Numbered from the stretch's first letter, positions 1-8,300 are shown. The stretch is DNA of 16,233 nucleotides from Candidatus Gribaldobacteria bacterium (GCA_026396775.1 JAPLWD010000069.1:1-16233), one strand, 5' to 3'. Notes: generated from the sequence alone by a model not told the origin. Numbers and translations are program-made.

Positions 1-2514
1 TTCTCCACCCGATAAAGATGGGGCTGATTGAGCTAAGCCAATATACCCCAAACCCACATCTTTTAGGGTCTGCAATTTATTTCTTAGCCCAGGGATATGC
101 GCAAAAAAATCAAGCGCTTCTTCAACTGTCATCGCCAAAACATCCGCAATATTTTTACCCTTATAATCAATTTCTAAAGTTTCGCGATTATATCTTTTTC
201 CACCGCATTCACCACAAGGCACATAAACATCTGGCAAAAAATACATTTCAATTTTTTTAACACCCTGCCCCTCGCAAGCTTCGCACCTACCGCCCTTTAC
301 ATTAAAACTAAACCTACCCCCTAAATAACCTCTTAATCTAGCCTCCTTGGTTTTAGTAAATAAATCACGAATAAAATTAAAAGCCGCCGTGTAAGTGGCA
401 GGATTGCTACGAGGGGTTCGCCCAATCGGCGACTGATCAACCAAAACGACCTTATCTAAATGCTCCATCCCCAAGATCGCCGTATGTTTGCCTGGCTCAT
501 TTTTAGATTTATAAAATTTTTGATAAAGTCCCTTGGCCAGAATATCATCAATCAAACTACTCTTCCCGCTACCCGAAACTCCGGTTACACAAACAAACTT
601 ACCTAATGGAATTTTAACATCAATATTTTTTAAATTATTTTCGCAGGCCTCCTTGATGACTAAAAATCTTTCTTGCTCATTTTTAGTTTTTAGCTTTTCA
701 TTCGCAACTTCTTCTCCAATTTGTTTACGCCCTGATAAATATTCTCCCGTCAAAGTTTTTGATTTAAAAAGTTGCGCGGGTGTTCCTTTAAACATTACCT
801 TGCCTCCATGCTTACCGGCCCCCGGGCCTATATCAACAACTAGATCCGAAGCAGCAACTATCTCTTGTTCATGCTCTACTACTACAACCGTATTCCCAAT
901 GTCTCTCAAATCTTTTAAAGTTTTAATGAGTTTACTCTGATCTCGAGGATGCAACCCAACCGACGGTTCATCTAAAATATATAAAACACCGGTCAGTTTA
1001 CTACCAATTTGCGTGGCCAAGCGGGTGCGCTGTTCTTCTCCGCCCGATAACGAAGAGGTTTCACGAGCTAAGGTTAAATAATCCAAACCCACATCTACTA
1101 AAAATTGTAGTCGATTGATAATTTCTTTAATCAAGGGGTCGCCAATTTTCTTTTGCTCATCGTTGAGAGACGAGTCTTTAGCCACCAAACTTCTAAAAAA
1201 TTGATTGCCCTTGCCAACCCCCAGATCCACAGTTTCAAAAATATTTTTATCGGCAATTTTAATTGCCAAAGCCTCGGGCTTTAATCTTTTGCCCGAGCAA
1301 GCTTCACATAAATGCTCTCGCATATATTGCTTAATTTCCTCTCGAGCCCACTCCGAATCAGTTTCCCAATACCGCCTTTCCAAATTTTTAATCACACCCT
1401 CAAAGCCATTTTCATCGCCATATAAAATAATTTTTAAGGCTTCTTCAGGCAACTCTTTAATCGGTACCTCCACCGAAAAATTATGTAAGCTGGCCAACTC
1501 ATCTAGTAAGGTTCGATAATAACCTTGCCGGCCAATTTTATGCGATGCCCGTGCCCAAGGAAAAATCGCCCCCTCGCTAATGGAAAGATTTTTGTTAGGA
1601 ATTACTAGATCAGCTGTCACTTCTAACCTTTTACCCAAACCTTGGCAAGCTGGGCAAGCTCCATAGGGTGAATTAAACGAAAATAACCGCGGTTCAATTT
1701 CGGGCAAAGATATTTCACAATACTCACAAGCTAAGTGTTCCGAAAAGATCAAATCCTGTTCAGCCGATTGGCCATTTTTAACGTTAATCATCACAATCCC
1801 CTTGCCCAGCTTAAGCGCCACCTCCACCGAATCAGCCAAGCGTGATCGATCTAAATCATTATCTATCACTAATCTGTCAACCACCACCTCGATATTATGC
1901 TTTTTCTTTTTATCTAGCTCTTTATTTTTTACCTCTTCAATTCTTTGAGTCACGCCATCAATTCTTACTCGCACAAACCCACCCCGCTCTATTTCTTCCA
2001 AAACAGCTTGGTGTTCACCCTTTTTGCCCCTAACCACTGGGCCCAAAACTAAAAACTCGGAATTGTTAGGTAACTTTAAAATTTGTTTTAAAATTTGATC
2101 AATCGATTGTTTAGAAACTGGCCGATCGCATTTAGGGCAATGGGGTACGCCCGCTTTAGCAAACAAAACCCTTAAATAATCATATATTTCAGTCATCGTA
2201 CCCACGGTTGACCTAGGATTATGGCTGGATTTTCTTTGATCAATAGAAATGGCTGGCGAAATGCCTTCTATTTTATCTACATCCGGCTTTTGCATCACAC
2301 CCAAAAACTGCCGAGCGTAAGCCGACAAACTTTCCACATATCTTCGTTGCCCTTCAGCGTATAATGTATCAAAAGCCAAAGAGCTTTTCCCCGAGCCCGA
2401 AACCCCCGTAATCACTACCAATTTATTTTTGGGGATGTCTAAATCAATATTTTTGAGGTTGTGCACTCTCGCCCCCCGAATGCTAATATAATTTTGTGGA
2501 TTTTTGATAACCAT
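1..2514 (-). CDS. uvrA: UvrABC excinuclease subunit A (3' end cut by window edge)
   Basis: UvrA is the ATP-dependent damage-recognition subunit of nucleotide excision repair; it dimerises and loads UvrB at lesions. The 838 visible residues read without a break from ATG 2512-2514 to the window edge. Walker [10 protein letters not shown] lies at about residues 37-45 and again at about 641-649. The first-half signature LSGGEEQR (about 490) is followed by the Walker B stretch [11 protein letters not shown]. Zinc-site cysteines are CEYC (about 261) with CPAC (about 286), and CEAC (about 743) with VPCGEC (about 766). The sequence ends inside the second signature (LSGGE), so roughly 100 residues including the second Walker B are missing compared with the usual length of about 940. 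The start fits the family N-terminus ([19 protein letters not shown]). No Shine-Dalgarno is visible. Identification is certain. Confidence 0.97.
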   Translation of the reverse strand, partial: MVIKNPQNYISIRGARVHNLKNIDLDIPKNKLVVITGVSGSGKSSLAFDTLYAEGQRRYVESLSAYARQFLGVMQKPDVDKIEGISPAISIDQRKSSHNPRSTVGTMTEIYDYLRVLFAKAGVPHCPKCDRPVSKQSIDQILKQILKLPNNSEFLVLGPVVRGKKGEHQAVLEEIERGGFVRVRIDGVTQRIEEVKNKELDKKKKHNIEVVVDRLVIDNDLDRSRLADSVEVALKLGKGIVMINVKNGQSAEQDLIFSEHLACEYCEISLPEIEPRLFSFNSPYGACPACQGLGKRLEVTADLVIPNKNLSISEGAIFPWARASHKIGRQGYYRTLLDELASLHNFSVEVPIKELPEEALKIILYGDENGFEGVIKNLERRYWETDSEWAREEIKQYMREHLCEACSGKRLKPEALAIKIADKNIFETVDLGVGKGNQFFRSLVAKDSSLNDEQKKIGDPLIKEIINRLQFLVDVGLDYLTLARETSSLSGGEEQRTRLATQIGSKLTGVLYILDEPSVGLHPRDQSKLIKTLKDLRDIGNTVVVVEHEQEIVAASDLVVDIGPGAGKHGGKVMFKGTPAQLFKSKTLTGEYLSGRKQIGEEVANEKLKTKNEQERFLVIKEACENNLKNIDVKIPLGKFVCVTGVSGSGKSSLIDDILAKGLYQKFYKSKNEPGKHTAILGMEHLDKVVLVDQSPIGRTPRSNPATYTAAFNFIRDLFTKTKEARLRGYLGGRFSFNVKGGRCEACEGQGVKKIEMYFLPDVYVPCGECGGKRYNRETLEIDYKGKNIADVLAMTVEEALDFFAHIPGLRNKLQTLKDVGLGYIGLAQSAPSLSGGE

Positions 2515-2536
2515 ATTTGTAAAACTGAAATGGGTT

Positions 2537-2542
2537 ATTATA
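2537..2542 (-). promoter_or_regulatory. -10 box of uvrA promoter
   Basis: On the minus strand this is a perfect TATAAT, placed so that transcription would start about 16 bases before the uvrA ATG. No good -35 is visible at the normal distance; the best is an A+T-rich hexamer near 2560-2565. Inferred from sequence only. Confidence 0.5.
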
Positions 2543-2556
2543 CTCCTTTTCCCAAC

Positions 2557-2592
2557 AAAATAAAAGGGGGGCAGGTTAAAACCCTACCCCCT
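2557..2592 (-). terminator. Rho-independent terminator of the NYN-domain gene
   Basis: Read on the minus strand, an AGGGGG-t-AGG arm pairs across a short A+T loop with CCT-g-CCCCC, and is followed by CTTTTATTTT. The first arm overlaps the TAG (2591-2593) that ends the shifted reading frame of the upstream gene. This supports 2591, rather than the earlier in-frame stop at 2652, as the true gene end. It separates that gene from uvrA. Confidence 0.7.
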
Positions 2593-3143
2593 AGCCATAA
2601 GGTGCCACTCCGCCCAATTTCGTCTCAAGCATCCACTTTAGATGTTTAGCTTTATCGGTGTCCTCGATATCCTGGGTAATTAAAATGTTTCCGATATCTC
2701 TCATTTCTCTTAACAAAACCAGAATCACCGAATATAACTCCTGGTGGTTTTGCCGAAAAACTTCTATCCTTGAAACATTTTAATAATTTTATATCGGCCG
2801 TAACAATCAATACTCCTTTCATTGGTATTTTATAGATTTCTTTCAGCGACTTATCAGCGTCATTGTAATCGCTGAAGATTATCTCTACTTGCCCACATAT
2901 TCTGTTCGCTTTTAAAAAACTGTTTTCTCTATCAAAAAAAATTATTATTTTGCCCCTGATTTTTGGATTCTTAATGATTCGAAAGATGGTAGCTAAATAA
3001 GCTTCGCCAACCCTTTTTTCATCATTCCAATCAGGAGCTTGGATAAGTTTAAGGTCAATAAAATGACCTAATGTATTATCTCCGTCAAAAATAAACGTAT
3101 GATAATTAACAATCCTGAACTTCCTACGCTTTCTTCTGCCCAC
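2591..3143 (-). CDS. NYN/YacP-like PIN-fold nuclease, apparent single-base frameshift
   Basis: The product resembles YacP/NYN-domain ribonucleases (PIN-like fold, metal-dependent RNA cleavage). Key acidic residues sit in the expected order: FIFDGDN (D20, N23), IIIFFD (D71), the NDADKSLKEI segment (D95/D97) and IVTAD (D117). The start is GTG 3141-3143, preceded by a strong GGGAGG Shine-Dalgarno at 5-base spacing. The starting frame stops at 2652 after an unconvincing Arg-rich tail. If one base is dropped from the 5-base A run at 2756-2760, the frame continues into a natural-looking helical C-terminus (QELYSVILVLLREM, ITQDIEDTDKAKHLKWMLET). It then ends at 2591 against a terminator. I therefore annotate the full span with a frameshift; without it the product is 163 residues ending at 2652. 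The helical tail alone faintly recalls ferritin-like proteins. The nuclease call comes from motif order only. Confidence 0.65.
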
Positions 3144-3241
3144 GATTGCCTCCCTTGTTTAATACGTTGAAAATAGTAAGATATAACACTAATCTTATCT
3201 AACCCTTTTTTAGGAATCTGTCAAAATTTAAGATCTTGGCT

Positions 3242-3247
3242 TAGAAT
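3242..3247 (+). promoter_or_regulatory. -10 box of uvrC promoter, possible leaderless start
   Basis: TAGAAT lies 6 bases before the uvrC ATG at 3254, so transcription would begin at or next to the start codon. There is no Shine-Dalgarno, and the -35 is poor. Inference from spacing only. Confidence 0.4.
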
Positions 3248-3253
3248 CAAAGT

Positions 3254-4555
3254 ATGCAGTTTGAATTTATTAGTAAAGAAAATCTTGATCAATTGCCTAT
3301 TGTGCCAGGGGTTTATGTGTTTAAGTCGCCCTCGGAGGTTTTGCTATACATTGGCAAAGCGATCAACCTTAAAAGCCGCGTTAAAAACCACTTTAGCCAA
3401 CCAACTTTTAAAGATGCCGTTTTTATCCCCAAAACCCAGCAAATTGGCTATATTGCCACTGATTCGGAAATTGAAGCTTTAATTTTAGAGGCCGAGCTAA
3501 TTAAAAAATATCGACCCGATTTCAATAGCCAATGGAAAGATAACAAAAACTATTTTTTTGTGGCCATTACTAAAGATGTTTTTCCTCGGGTTTTTGTAAC
3601 CCATCAAACCAAAGAGAACTTTCAATACATCGGCCCTTTTATTGATAGCTTTGCCATTAAACAGGCAGTTAGAATTCTAAGAAAGATCTTTCCTTTTCGA
3701 TCTTGTTTTGTTTTGCCTAAAAAACCTTGCTTGTACCGAGATTTAGATCTTTGTTTAGCGCCTTGTTCCACTTTTAAGGACACAAAGCTCTATCGCCAAA
3801 ATATTAAAAACTTAATCAAGGTTTTAAAAGGGCAAAAAAGACAGGTTTTAAAAGATTTACAAAATGAAATGCAACTAGCCAGCCAAAAACAAGATTATGA
3901 AAAAGCCCAGCAACTCAAAGAACAGATCGGCTCTTTGGAAAATGTTTTTCGCCACAGCCATATTTTAAACCGCACAGAAACTAATCAACCCCAAAGCTCT
4001 ATAAACTCAAACTGGAAAAAGATAGCCACCGAACTCCAAAAAACCCTGTACCTGAAATGTGCGATCGCAAAAAATACGTCAACCACTAAAATAGAAAGAA
4101 TTGAGGCTTATGATATTTCTAACATTCAGGGGCAACAGGCTACGGGGAGTATGGTAGTTTTTACTAAGGGCTTGCCCGACAAAAAAGAATACCGTAAATT
4201 TAAAATTAAAATCACTGGCCAACCCAACGACACAGTGATGATTAAGGAAATGCTAACTCGCCGGTTAAAACATAAGGAATGGCCCCTCCCCCAAATTATG
4301 CTAATTGACGGAGGTAAACCCCAAATCAATATCGCCATCAAAACAGTTCACAGGGGACAGACCCCTATAACTTTAAAAATAGTGGCTTTGGCTAAAAGGC
4401 AAAATGAATTATTTATTGAAAACAAAGCCAAGCCCATTCTACTAAAAACTCTAACTCAAGATACCTCGAATTTAATTTTGCACCTCCGAGACGAAGCCCA
4501 CCGCTTCGCCATTACCTACCATAAAAAACTTCGCCGTAAAAATTTATTTGCCTAA
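3254..4555 (+). CDS. uvrC: UvrABC excinuclease subunit C, short form
   Basis: UvrC makes the dual incisions around a UvrB-bound lesion. The domains appear in order. A GIY-YIG nuclease spans about residues 14-95 (GVYVFKSPSEVLLYIGKA). The cysteine set C151, C159, C167, C171 matches the Fe-S cluster region of the family. A UvrB-binding UVR helix hairpin spans about 203-232 (QKQDYEKAQQLKEQI). The RNase H-like 5' nuclease carries D287 (YDISN), D352 (IDGGK) and H416 (RDEAHRFA). At 433 residues it is much shorter than the usual 580-620: it stops just after the nuclease domain and has no C-terminal helix-hairpin-helix pair. An AGGGG-ACAGA-CCCCT palindrome falls inside the gene at 4352-4366. It is divergent from the NYN gene, with uvrA nearby. 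Identification is firm. Confidence 0.95.
   Translation: MQFEFISKENLDQLPIVPGVYVFKSPSEVLLYIGKAINLKSRVKNHFSQPTFKDAVFIPKTQQIGYIATDSEIEALILEAELIKKYRPDFNSQWKDNKNYFFVAITKDVFPRVFVTHQTKENFQYIGPFIDSFAIKQAVRILRKIFPFRSCFVLPKKPCLYRDLDLCLAPCSTFKDTKLYRQNIKNLIKVLKGQKRQVLKDLQNEMQLASQKQDYEKAQQLKEQIGSLENVFRHSHILNRTETNQPQSSINSNWKKIATELQKTLYLKCAIAKNTSTTKIERIEAYDISNIQGQQATGSMVVFTKGLPDKKEYRKFKIKITGQPNDTVMIKEMLTRRLKHKEWPLPQIMLIDGGKPQINIAIKTVHRGQTPITLKIVALAKRQNELFIENKAKPILLKTLTQDTSNLILHLRDEAHRFAITYHKKLRRKNLFA
4352..4366. repeat. Short GGGG-ACAGA-CCCC palindrome inside uvrC
   Basis: A perfect 5-base inverted repeat, AGGGG ACAGA CCCCT, lies in a variable loop of the UvrC nuclease domain and encodes part of HRGQTPIT. 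GC-rich ggggtctgtcccc-type palindromes recur in many bacterial genomes and are often dispersed. Membership of such a family is inferred; only one copy is seen here. Confidence 0.35.
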
Positions 4556-4562
4556 TTTTTCG

Positions 4563-4589
4563 TTGACTTTAAAGGTAAATTGGTATAAT
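4563..4589 (+). promoter_or_regulatory. Promoter of the holin-like/secG operon
   Basis: The -35 is TTGACT (4563-4568) and the -10 is TATAAT (4584-4589) with an extended TGG in front (TGGTATAAT). The spacer is 15 bases, short for sigma-70, but the extended -10 could compensate. The expected transcription start is about 4596, a few bases before ATG 4600, so the mRNA would be almost leaderless. Confidence 0.65.
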
Positions 4590-4599
4590 CTAGATTTAT

Positions 4600-4962
4600 A
4601 TGCGTCGTTTCCTCGCTAGTATTGCTGGAGCTTGTTTAGGGTTAATTGTGACTGCCTTATTGCTAAGCGGTTTTCAGGTATCGGGCGATTTCCAACAGGC
4701 TTCTAAAACTCTTTTAATTGCTGGGGTAACTTTGGGCTTAATCAACTTTTTCGTTAAGCCAATTATTAAAATTGTAACCCTGCCAATTAATATTATTACC
4801 CTAGGATTTTTTAGTTTGGTTATTAATATCGCCATTATTTGGCTGATTGATATTGTTTTCACTCCAGAAATCACCATTAAAGGCTTACTTAATTTATTTC
4901 TCACCAGCTTTATAGTTTCAACCATCAACCTTTTAATTGTCCCGCCTAAAGATAACGATTAA
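4600..4962 (+). CDS. Phage holin family 4 (YvlD-type) membrane protein
   Basis: A 120-residue very hydrophobic protein with about four membrane segments (roughly residues 4-24, 36-57, 62-88, 95-114). The core NFFVKPIIKIVTLPIN followed by ITLGFFSLVINIAIIWL is typical of the widespread family named phage holin 4 / YvlD. Its chromosomal members are not lysis proteins; their role is poorly known and probably envelope-related. It is the first gene of an operon with secG 5 bases downstream. A near-leaderless start is suggested by the -10 box 10 bases before the ATG. There is no Shine-Dalgarno. The family call is good; the function is unknown. Confidence 0.85.
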   Translation: MRRFLASIAGACLGLIVTALLLSGFQVSGDFQQASKTLLIAGVTLGLINFFVKPIIKIVTLPINIITLGFFSLVINIAIIWLIDIVFTPEITIKGLLNLFLTSFIVSTINLLIVPPKDND

Positions 4963-4967
4963 AATTT

Positions 4968-5183
4968 ATGAATAATATTCTGCTTATCATTCAAATTGTA
5001 ATTTGCGCTTTAATAATCCCCGCTATTTTATTGCAACGCCGAGGCACTGCTATGGGTTCGGCTTTTGGGGGTGGGGGCGAAATGTATTTACAAAGAAGAG
5101 GTTTAGACAAAAAACTCTTTTGGGCTACTATTGTCTTAAGTATTCTCTTTTTAGCCATTTCTTATCTCAATATTTCTCTCTAA
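4968..5183 (+). CDS. secG: Preprotein translocase subunit SecG
   Basis: SecG is a small inner-membrane partner of SecYE that helps SecA-driven export. The 71-residue protein has the family layout: a first membrane helix (about 4-22), a cytoplasmic loop with LLQRRGTAMGSAFGGGGEMY followed by QRRGLDKKL, and a second helix (about 50-68). The Gly-Ser-rich GSAFGGG loop followed by RRG-x-(D/E)-K is the diagnostic feature. It lies 5 bases after the holin-like gene and 21 bases before a membrane-anchored binding protein that needs the Sec/YidC route. No Shine-Dalgarno is seen (upstream is gattaaaatt). Confidence 0.92.
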   Translation: MNNILLIIQIVICALIIPAILLQRRGTAMGSAFGGGGEMYLQRRGLDKKLFWATIVLSILFLAISYLNISL

Positions 5184-5204
5184 ATAGAACCGGTTGCAAA
5201 ATTA

Positions 5205-7187
5205 ATGAATGAGATTTCTCAATTTATAAACCGCTTGAAAAATTTTTTCAAAGAATTCCCCTCCTTAACCAAGTGGAGGCATTTTTTAGCTGTTTTGAAT
5301 AAAAAAGAAAAAATAGTTTTTTTAGTCATAGCGGGTCTTTTAATCACTTCCTCATTTTTGATCAATTTGCGTTTTTATTATTCTAACACTCTGGAAGTTC
5401 CCTCCGATGGTGGAGTTTACACCGAAGGTTTAGTTGGGCAACCTCATTTCCTTAATCCGCTTTATTTAGCAACCCAAGATGCTGACCGCGATATTGTTGA
5501 ACTAATCTTTTCAGGCTTAATGAAATATGGCGCTAATGGCGAGTTAGTGCCAGACTTAATTGATAATTACGAAATTAAAGAAGGCGGACTTGTTTTGGAT
5601 GTTTTTTTGAAAAAAAATCTCAAATGGCATGATAAAAAACCACTCACTGTTGAAGATGTTCTATTTACCATTAACTTAATCCAAGATCCTCAATACCAAA
5701 GCCCCTTAAGAATTAAATGGACAGGCATTGCGGTTGAAAAAATTGCCGGCGATGGTATCAGGTTTAGTTTGCCCCAAAAATATTCTGGATTTTTAGAAAA
5801 TTTAACCCTCAAAATTTTACCTAAACACATTTTTGAAAATATTACAGCTCAAAATATGCCTTGGACTGTGCTAGCTCCCGACTATTTAATTGGTTCTGGC
5901 CCTTTCGCTTTTGATAGCATCAACCAAAATAGCTCTGGTTATATCCAAAAAATTAGTGTCAAAAGAAACGAGTTTTATTATGGATCAAAGCCTCACCTTA
6001 AAGAAGTTAACTTTGTTTTCTATGAAAGCGAAGATCTATTGTTACAAAAAGCTAGCTCTGGGGAAATTCAAGGCTTTTCTTTAGCTGACCCCCAATATTT
6101 TAGAAAAGGCCATTACGATTTTCAAACCAAAACAATGATGATGCCCCGTTATTTCTCTTTGTTTTTTAATCAACGAATTTCCAATGCTTTCACCGACAAG
6201 CGTTTACGCGAAGCTCTAGCAATCAGTATTGATAAAGAAAAAATCTTGCAAGAAGTTTTTGCTGGCAAAGGCGAACCCTCTAATTCGCCCATTATGCCTC
6301 TTTTCTTCAATTTTAAAGAACCTTCAGTCACCTATAACTTCGACTTAGCCAAAGCTAATCAATTACTAAACCAAGCTGGCTATGTGCAAAATCCTACCAC
6401 CCAAAAAAGGGAAAAATCTGTAGCCCAAAATGTTCCTACTCTCTTTAAAACCGAGCTAAAGCTTAAGGATCAGGGCGAAGAAATTAAAACTTTGCAGAGT
6501 TGTCTAATTAAATTAGGATTTTATACAGGAACCGTTGATGGGATTTTTGGTGAAAAAGAAAAATCTGCTATTATTACCCTCCAAGAAAAATATGCTGATG
6601 AAATTTTAAAACCCGAAAGTCTCACCCGTACTAAATTGAACCAACTCTGCCAAGTTGCTCCCCGCACTTTAGTGCCTTTAAGTCTTACCTTAACCACTTC
6701 AGATAAATTTCCTTTATCGCAAGTAGCTGAAATTTTAGAACAAGGCTGGGAAAATTTAGGCATTACAGTAACTCTGAAAAAAGTTTCCATCTCTGATTTG
6801 CAAACCGATGTTTTAGCTAAAGCTAATTTTGAATTATTACTTTTTGGCGAGGCTTTGGGATCTTTACCCGACCCCTTCCCATTTTGGCATTCCAGCCAAA
6901 AGGATTACCCAGGTTTAAATGTCGCTGGTTATTCTTCCTTAGAGGCTGATAAAAACTTAGAAAAGGCTCGGGAGTCTCAAACCCAGCAAGACTTAAAAAA
7001 TAATTTAGAGAGTTTCCAAAACACTTTATTAACCGCTTTGCCAGCCATTTTTATTGCCCAACCCGATTTCGTTTATTTTCTCTCCCCCACCCTACAAGGT
7101 TTTAACACCAACAAAATTACTGAACCTGCCAAAAGGTTTAGCAATATTGAAAATTGGTATCTTAAAACCCACCGGGTTTGGAAGTAA
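5205..7187 (+). CDS. Membrane-anchored oligopeptide-binding protein (SBP family 5) with internal peptidoglycan-binding domain
   Basis: This is a 660-residue extracytoplasmic solute-binding protein of the ABC peptide/nickel family (SBP_bac_5). Family hallmarks are HFLNPLYLATQDADRDI, IFSGLMKYG, LKWHDKKPLTVEDVLFTI (about 139-157) and DKRLREALAISIDKEKIL (about 331-348). It has no signal peptidase or lipobox site. Instead, one hydrophobic helix at about 36-57 follows a basic N-terminal tail, so it is probably anchored. Between the two lobes, at about residues 415-484, sits a PG_binding_1-type domain (LKLKDQGEEIKTLQSCL, GTVDGIFGEKEKSAI). The second lobe then resumes to about 640. The domain could tether the protein to the wall. 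No permease or ATPase genes are adjacent. It is cotranscribed with secG and the PGI/PMI gene; the start has no Shine-Dalgarno. Confidence 0.88.
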   Translation: MNEISQFINRLKNFFKEFPSLTKWRHFLAVLNKKEKIVFLVIAGLLITSSFLINLRFYYSNTLEVPSDGGVYTEGLVGQPHFLNPLYLATQDADRDIVELIFSGLMKYGANGELVPDLIDNYEIKEGGLVLDVFLKKNLKWHDKKPLTVEDVLFTINLIQDPQYQSPLRIKWTGIAVEKIAGDGIRFSLPQKYSGFLENLTLKILPKHIFENITAQNMPWTVLAPDYLIGSGPFAFDSINQNSSGYIQKISVKRNEFYYGSKPHLKEVNFVFYESEDLLLQKASSGEIQGFSLADPQYFRKGHYDFQTKTMMMPRYFSLFFNQRISNAFTDKRLREALAISIDKEKILQEVFAGKGEPSNSPIMPLFFNFKEPSVTYNFDLAKANQLLNQAGYVQNPTTQKREKSVAQNVPTLFKTELKLKDQGEEIKTLQSCLIKLGFYTGTVDGIFGEKEKSAIITLQEKYADEILKPESLTRTKLNQLCQVAPRTLVPLSLTLTTSDKFPLSQVAEILEQGWENLGITVTLKKVSISDLQTDVLAKANFELLLFGEALGSLPDPFPFWHSSQKDYPGLNVAGYSSLEADKNLEKARESQTQQDLKNNLESFQNTLLTALPAIFIAQPDFVYFLSPTLQGFNTNKITEPAKRFSNIENWYLKTHRVWK

Positions 7188-7196
7188 CAAAAAATT

Positions 7197-8156
7197 ATGC
7201 GTGAAGTTATCTTAAATTTCCCAAAACAATTTAAAATCGGACAAGAAAGAGCCAAAGAAGCCAAACTTGCTGGCATTTTCTCAAAAATTATTCTTTGCGG
7301 AATTGGCGGATCGGCTTTGCCGGGTAGTTTAATCAACGACCTAGATTTAAAGATTTCCATCCCGCTTTTTGTGCACCGCGACTATAATTTACCCAAAAAT
7401 GCAACTAAAGATAGCTTAATTATCGCTATTTCTTTTTCAGGTAATACCGAAGAAACTTTATCAGCCTACGAGCAAGCCATCGCCCAAAATTATCCCGTAA
7501 TCGCCATTTCAACCGGAGGAAAATTACAAGAATTGGCGCAAAAAAATCAACGACCATTTGTAATTGTGCCCAACGATTGTTTGCAACCCCGATTTGGCAC
7601 AGGCTATTTAGTTGGCACTGTGCTAAAAATTCTAGCCAATTGCAATCTAATAGAGGATCAAGCTAAAACCTTAGATGAATTAGCACGAAATCTCAATCCA
7701 GAATCACTAGAAACAAAAGGTAAAGAATTAGCTGAAAAATTAGTGGATAAAGTTCCAGTGATTTATGCTTCCAATAGCTTTCAATCCGTGGCCTTAATGT
7801 GGAAAATAAAGTTCAACGAAAATTCTAAGATAATGGCTTTTTGGAATTATTTCCCAGAGCTGAACCATAATGAAATGGTAGGGCTCACCAATTTAAAAGC
7901 CAAATTTCATTTTATTATTTTGAAAGATGAAACCGATCACGAACGAACCCAAAAACGGATGGAATTATTCACGAGTTTAGCTAAAGACAGAGGGGCTGAA
8001 GTTGAGCTAATTGATTTCACTGGCAAAACCAAGCTAGAAAAAATCTTTTCTAATCTTATTTTAGGGGATTGGGTTAGTTATCACTTAGCCTTAGCTTACG
8101 GCCAAGACCCCACCCCCGTTGAAATCGTCGAAAAATTCAAAAAAGCCTTATCTTGA
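7197..8156 (+). CDS. Bifunctional phosphoglucose/phosphomannose isomerase
   Basis: Cytoplasmic enzyme interconverting glucose-6-phosphate or mannose-6-phosphate with fructose-6-phosphate (archaeal/bacterial PGI/PMI family, two SIS domains). The 319 residues match the family length. Visible motifs are CGIGGSALPGS (34-44), the phosphate-binding ISFSGNTEETLSAY (78-91), QPRFGTG with R132, FNENSK with catalytic Glu208, and ELNHNE with His224. The Glu-His spacing of 16 equals that in the characterised crenarchaeal enzyme. It begins 9 bases after the binding-protein gene and ends 9 bases before tRNA-Leu, in the same operon. Start ATG 7197 is preceded by an A-rich stretch and no Shine-Dalgarno. It may feed the phosphohexomutases encoded at the right end of the window. 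Confidence 0.93.
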   Translation: MREVILNFPKQFKIGQERAKEAKLAGIFSKIILCGIGGSALPGSLINDLDLKISIPLFVHRDYNLPKNATKDSLIIAISFSGNTEETLSAYEQAIAQNYPVIAISTGGKLQELAQKNQRPFVIVPNDCLQPRFGTGYLVGTVLKILANCNLIEDQAKTLDELARNLNPESLETKGKELAEKLVDKVPVIYASNSFQSVALMWKIKFNENSKIMAFWNYFPELNHNEMVGLTNLKAKFHFIILKDETDHERTQKRMELFTSLAKDRGAEVELIDFTGKTKLEKIFSNLILGDWVSYHLALAYGQDPTPVEIVEKFKKALS

Positions 8157-8165
8157 ACTTGCATT

Positions 8166-8249
8166 GCCCAGGTGGCGAAATTGGCAGACGCGCTGTCTTC
8201 AGGAGGCAGTGGAGGCAACTCCGTGCGAGTTCAACTCTCGCCCTGGGCA
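8166..8249 (+). tRNA. tRNA-Leu (anticodon CAG)
   Basis: A class II tRNA with all arms visible. The acceptor GCCCAGG pairs with CCTGGGC (8242-8248). The anticodon stem CTGTC/GGCAG holds the loop TTCAGGA, giving anticodon CAG. The long variable arm is GGAG-GCAA-CTCC. The T arm is GCGAG-TTCAACT-CTCGC. The discriminator is A8249. CCA is not encoded. It follows the PGI/PMI gene by 9 bases, so it is probably processed from the operon transcript. Confidence 0.97.
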
Positions 8250-8252
8250 CAA

Positions 8253-8272
8253 TTTAATTTGCTCAAATTAAA
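8253..8272. repeat. A+T-rich inverted repeat after tRNA-Leu
   Basis: TTTAATTT and AAATTAAA are separated by GCTC, then followed by AAAAG TTTT. The pairing is all A-T, so it is too weak to call a terminator. It may help tRNA 3' processing or separate the transcripts. Confidence 0.25.
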
Positions 8273-8288
8273 AAAGTTTTAAATTTAA

Positions 8289-8294
8289 TATATT
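8289..8294 (+). promoter_or_regulatory. Possible -10 box of the RNase J gene
   Basis: TATATT ends 6 bases before ATG 8301, again placing the transcription start at the start codon. The surroundings are so A+T-rich that chance matches are likely, and no -35 stands out. Confidence 0.3.
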
Positions 8295-8300
8295 TAGTAT

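Noticed and set aside
533..1519. Plus-strand open frames of 135 and 104 codons (533-940 and 1205-1519)
   Set aside because: They lie antisense to uvrA, which is conserved throughout, and have Ser/Leu/Pro-rich shadow composition and no start signals.
2461..2649. Plus-strand 62-codon open frame between uvrA and the NYN gene
   Set aside because: It overlaps the uvrA start, the minus-strand terminator and the shifted end of the NYN gene, and has no ribosome binding site or recognisable protein.
7073..7360. Minus-strand 95-codon open frame across the binding-protein/PGI junction
   Set aside because: It is antisense to two conserved genes and has no supporting signal or family.
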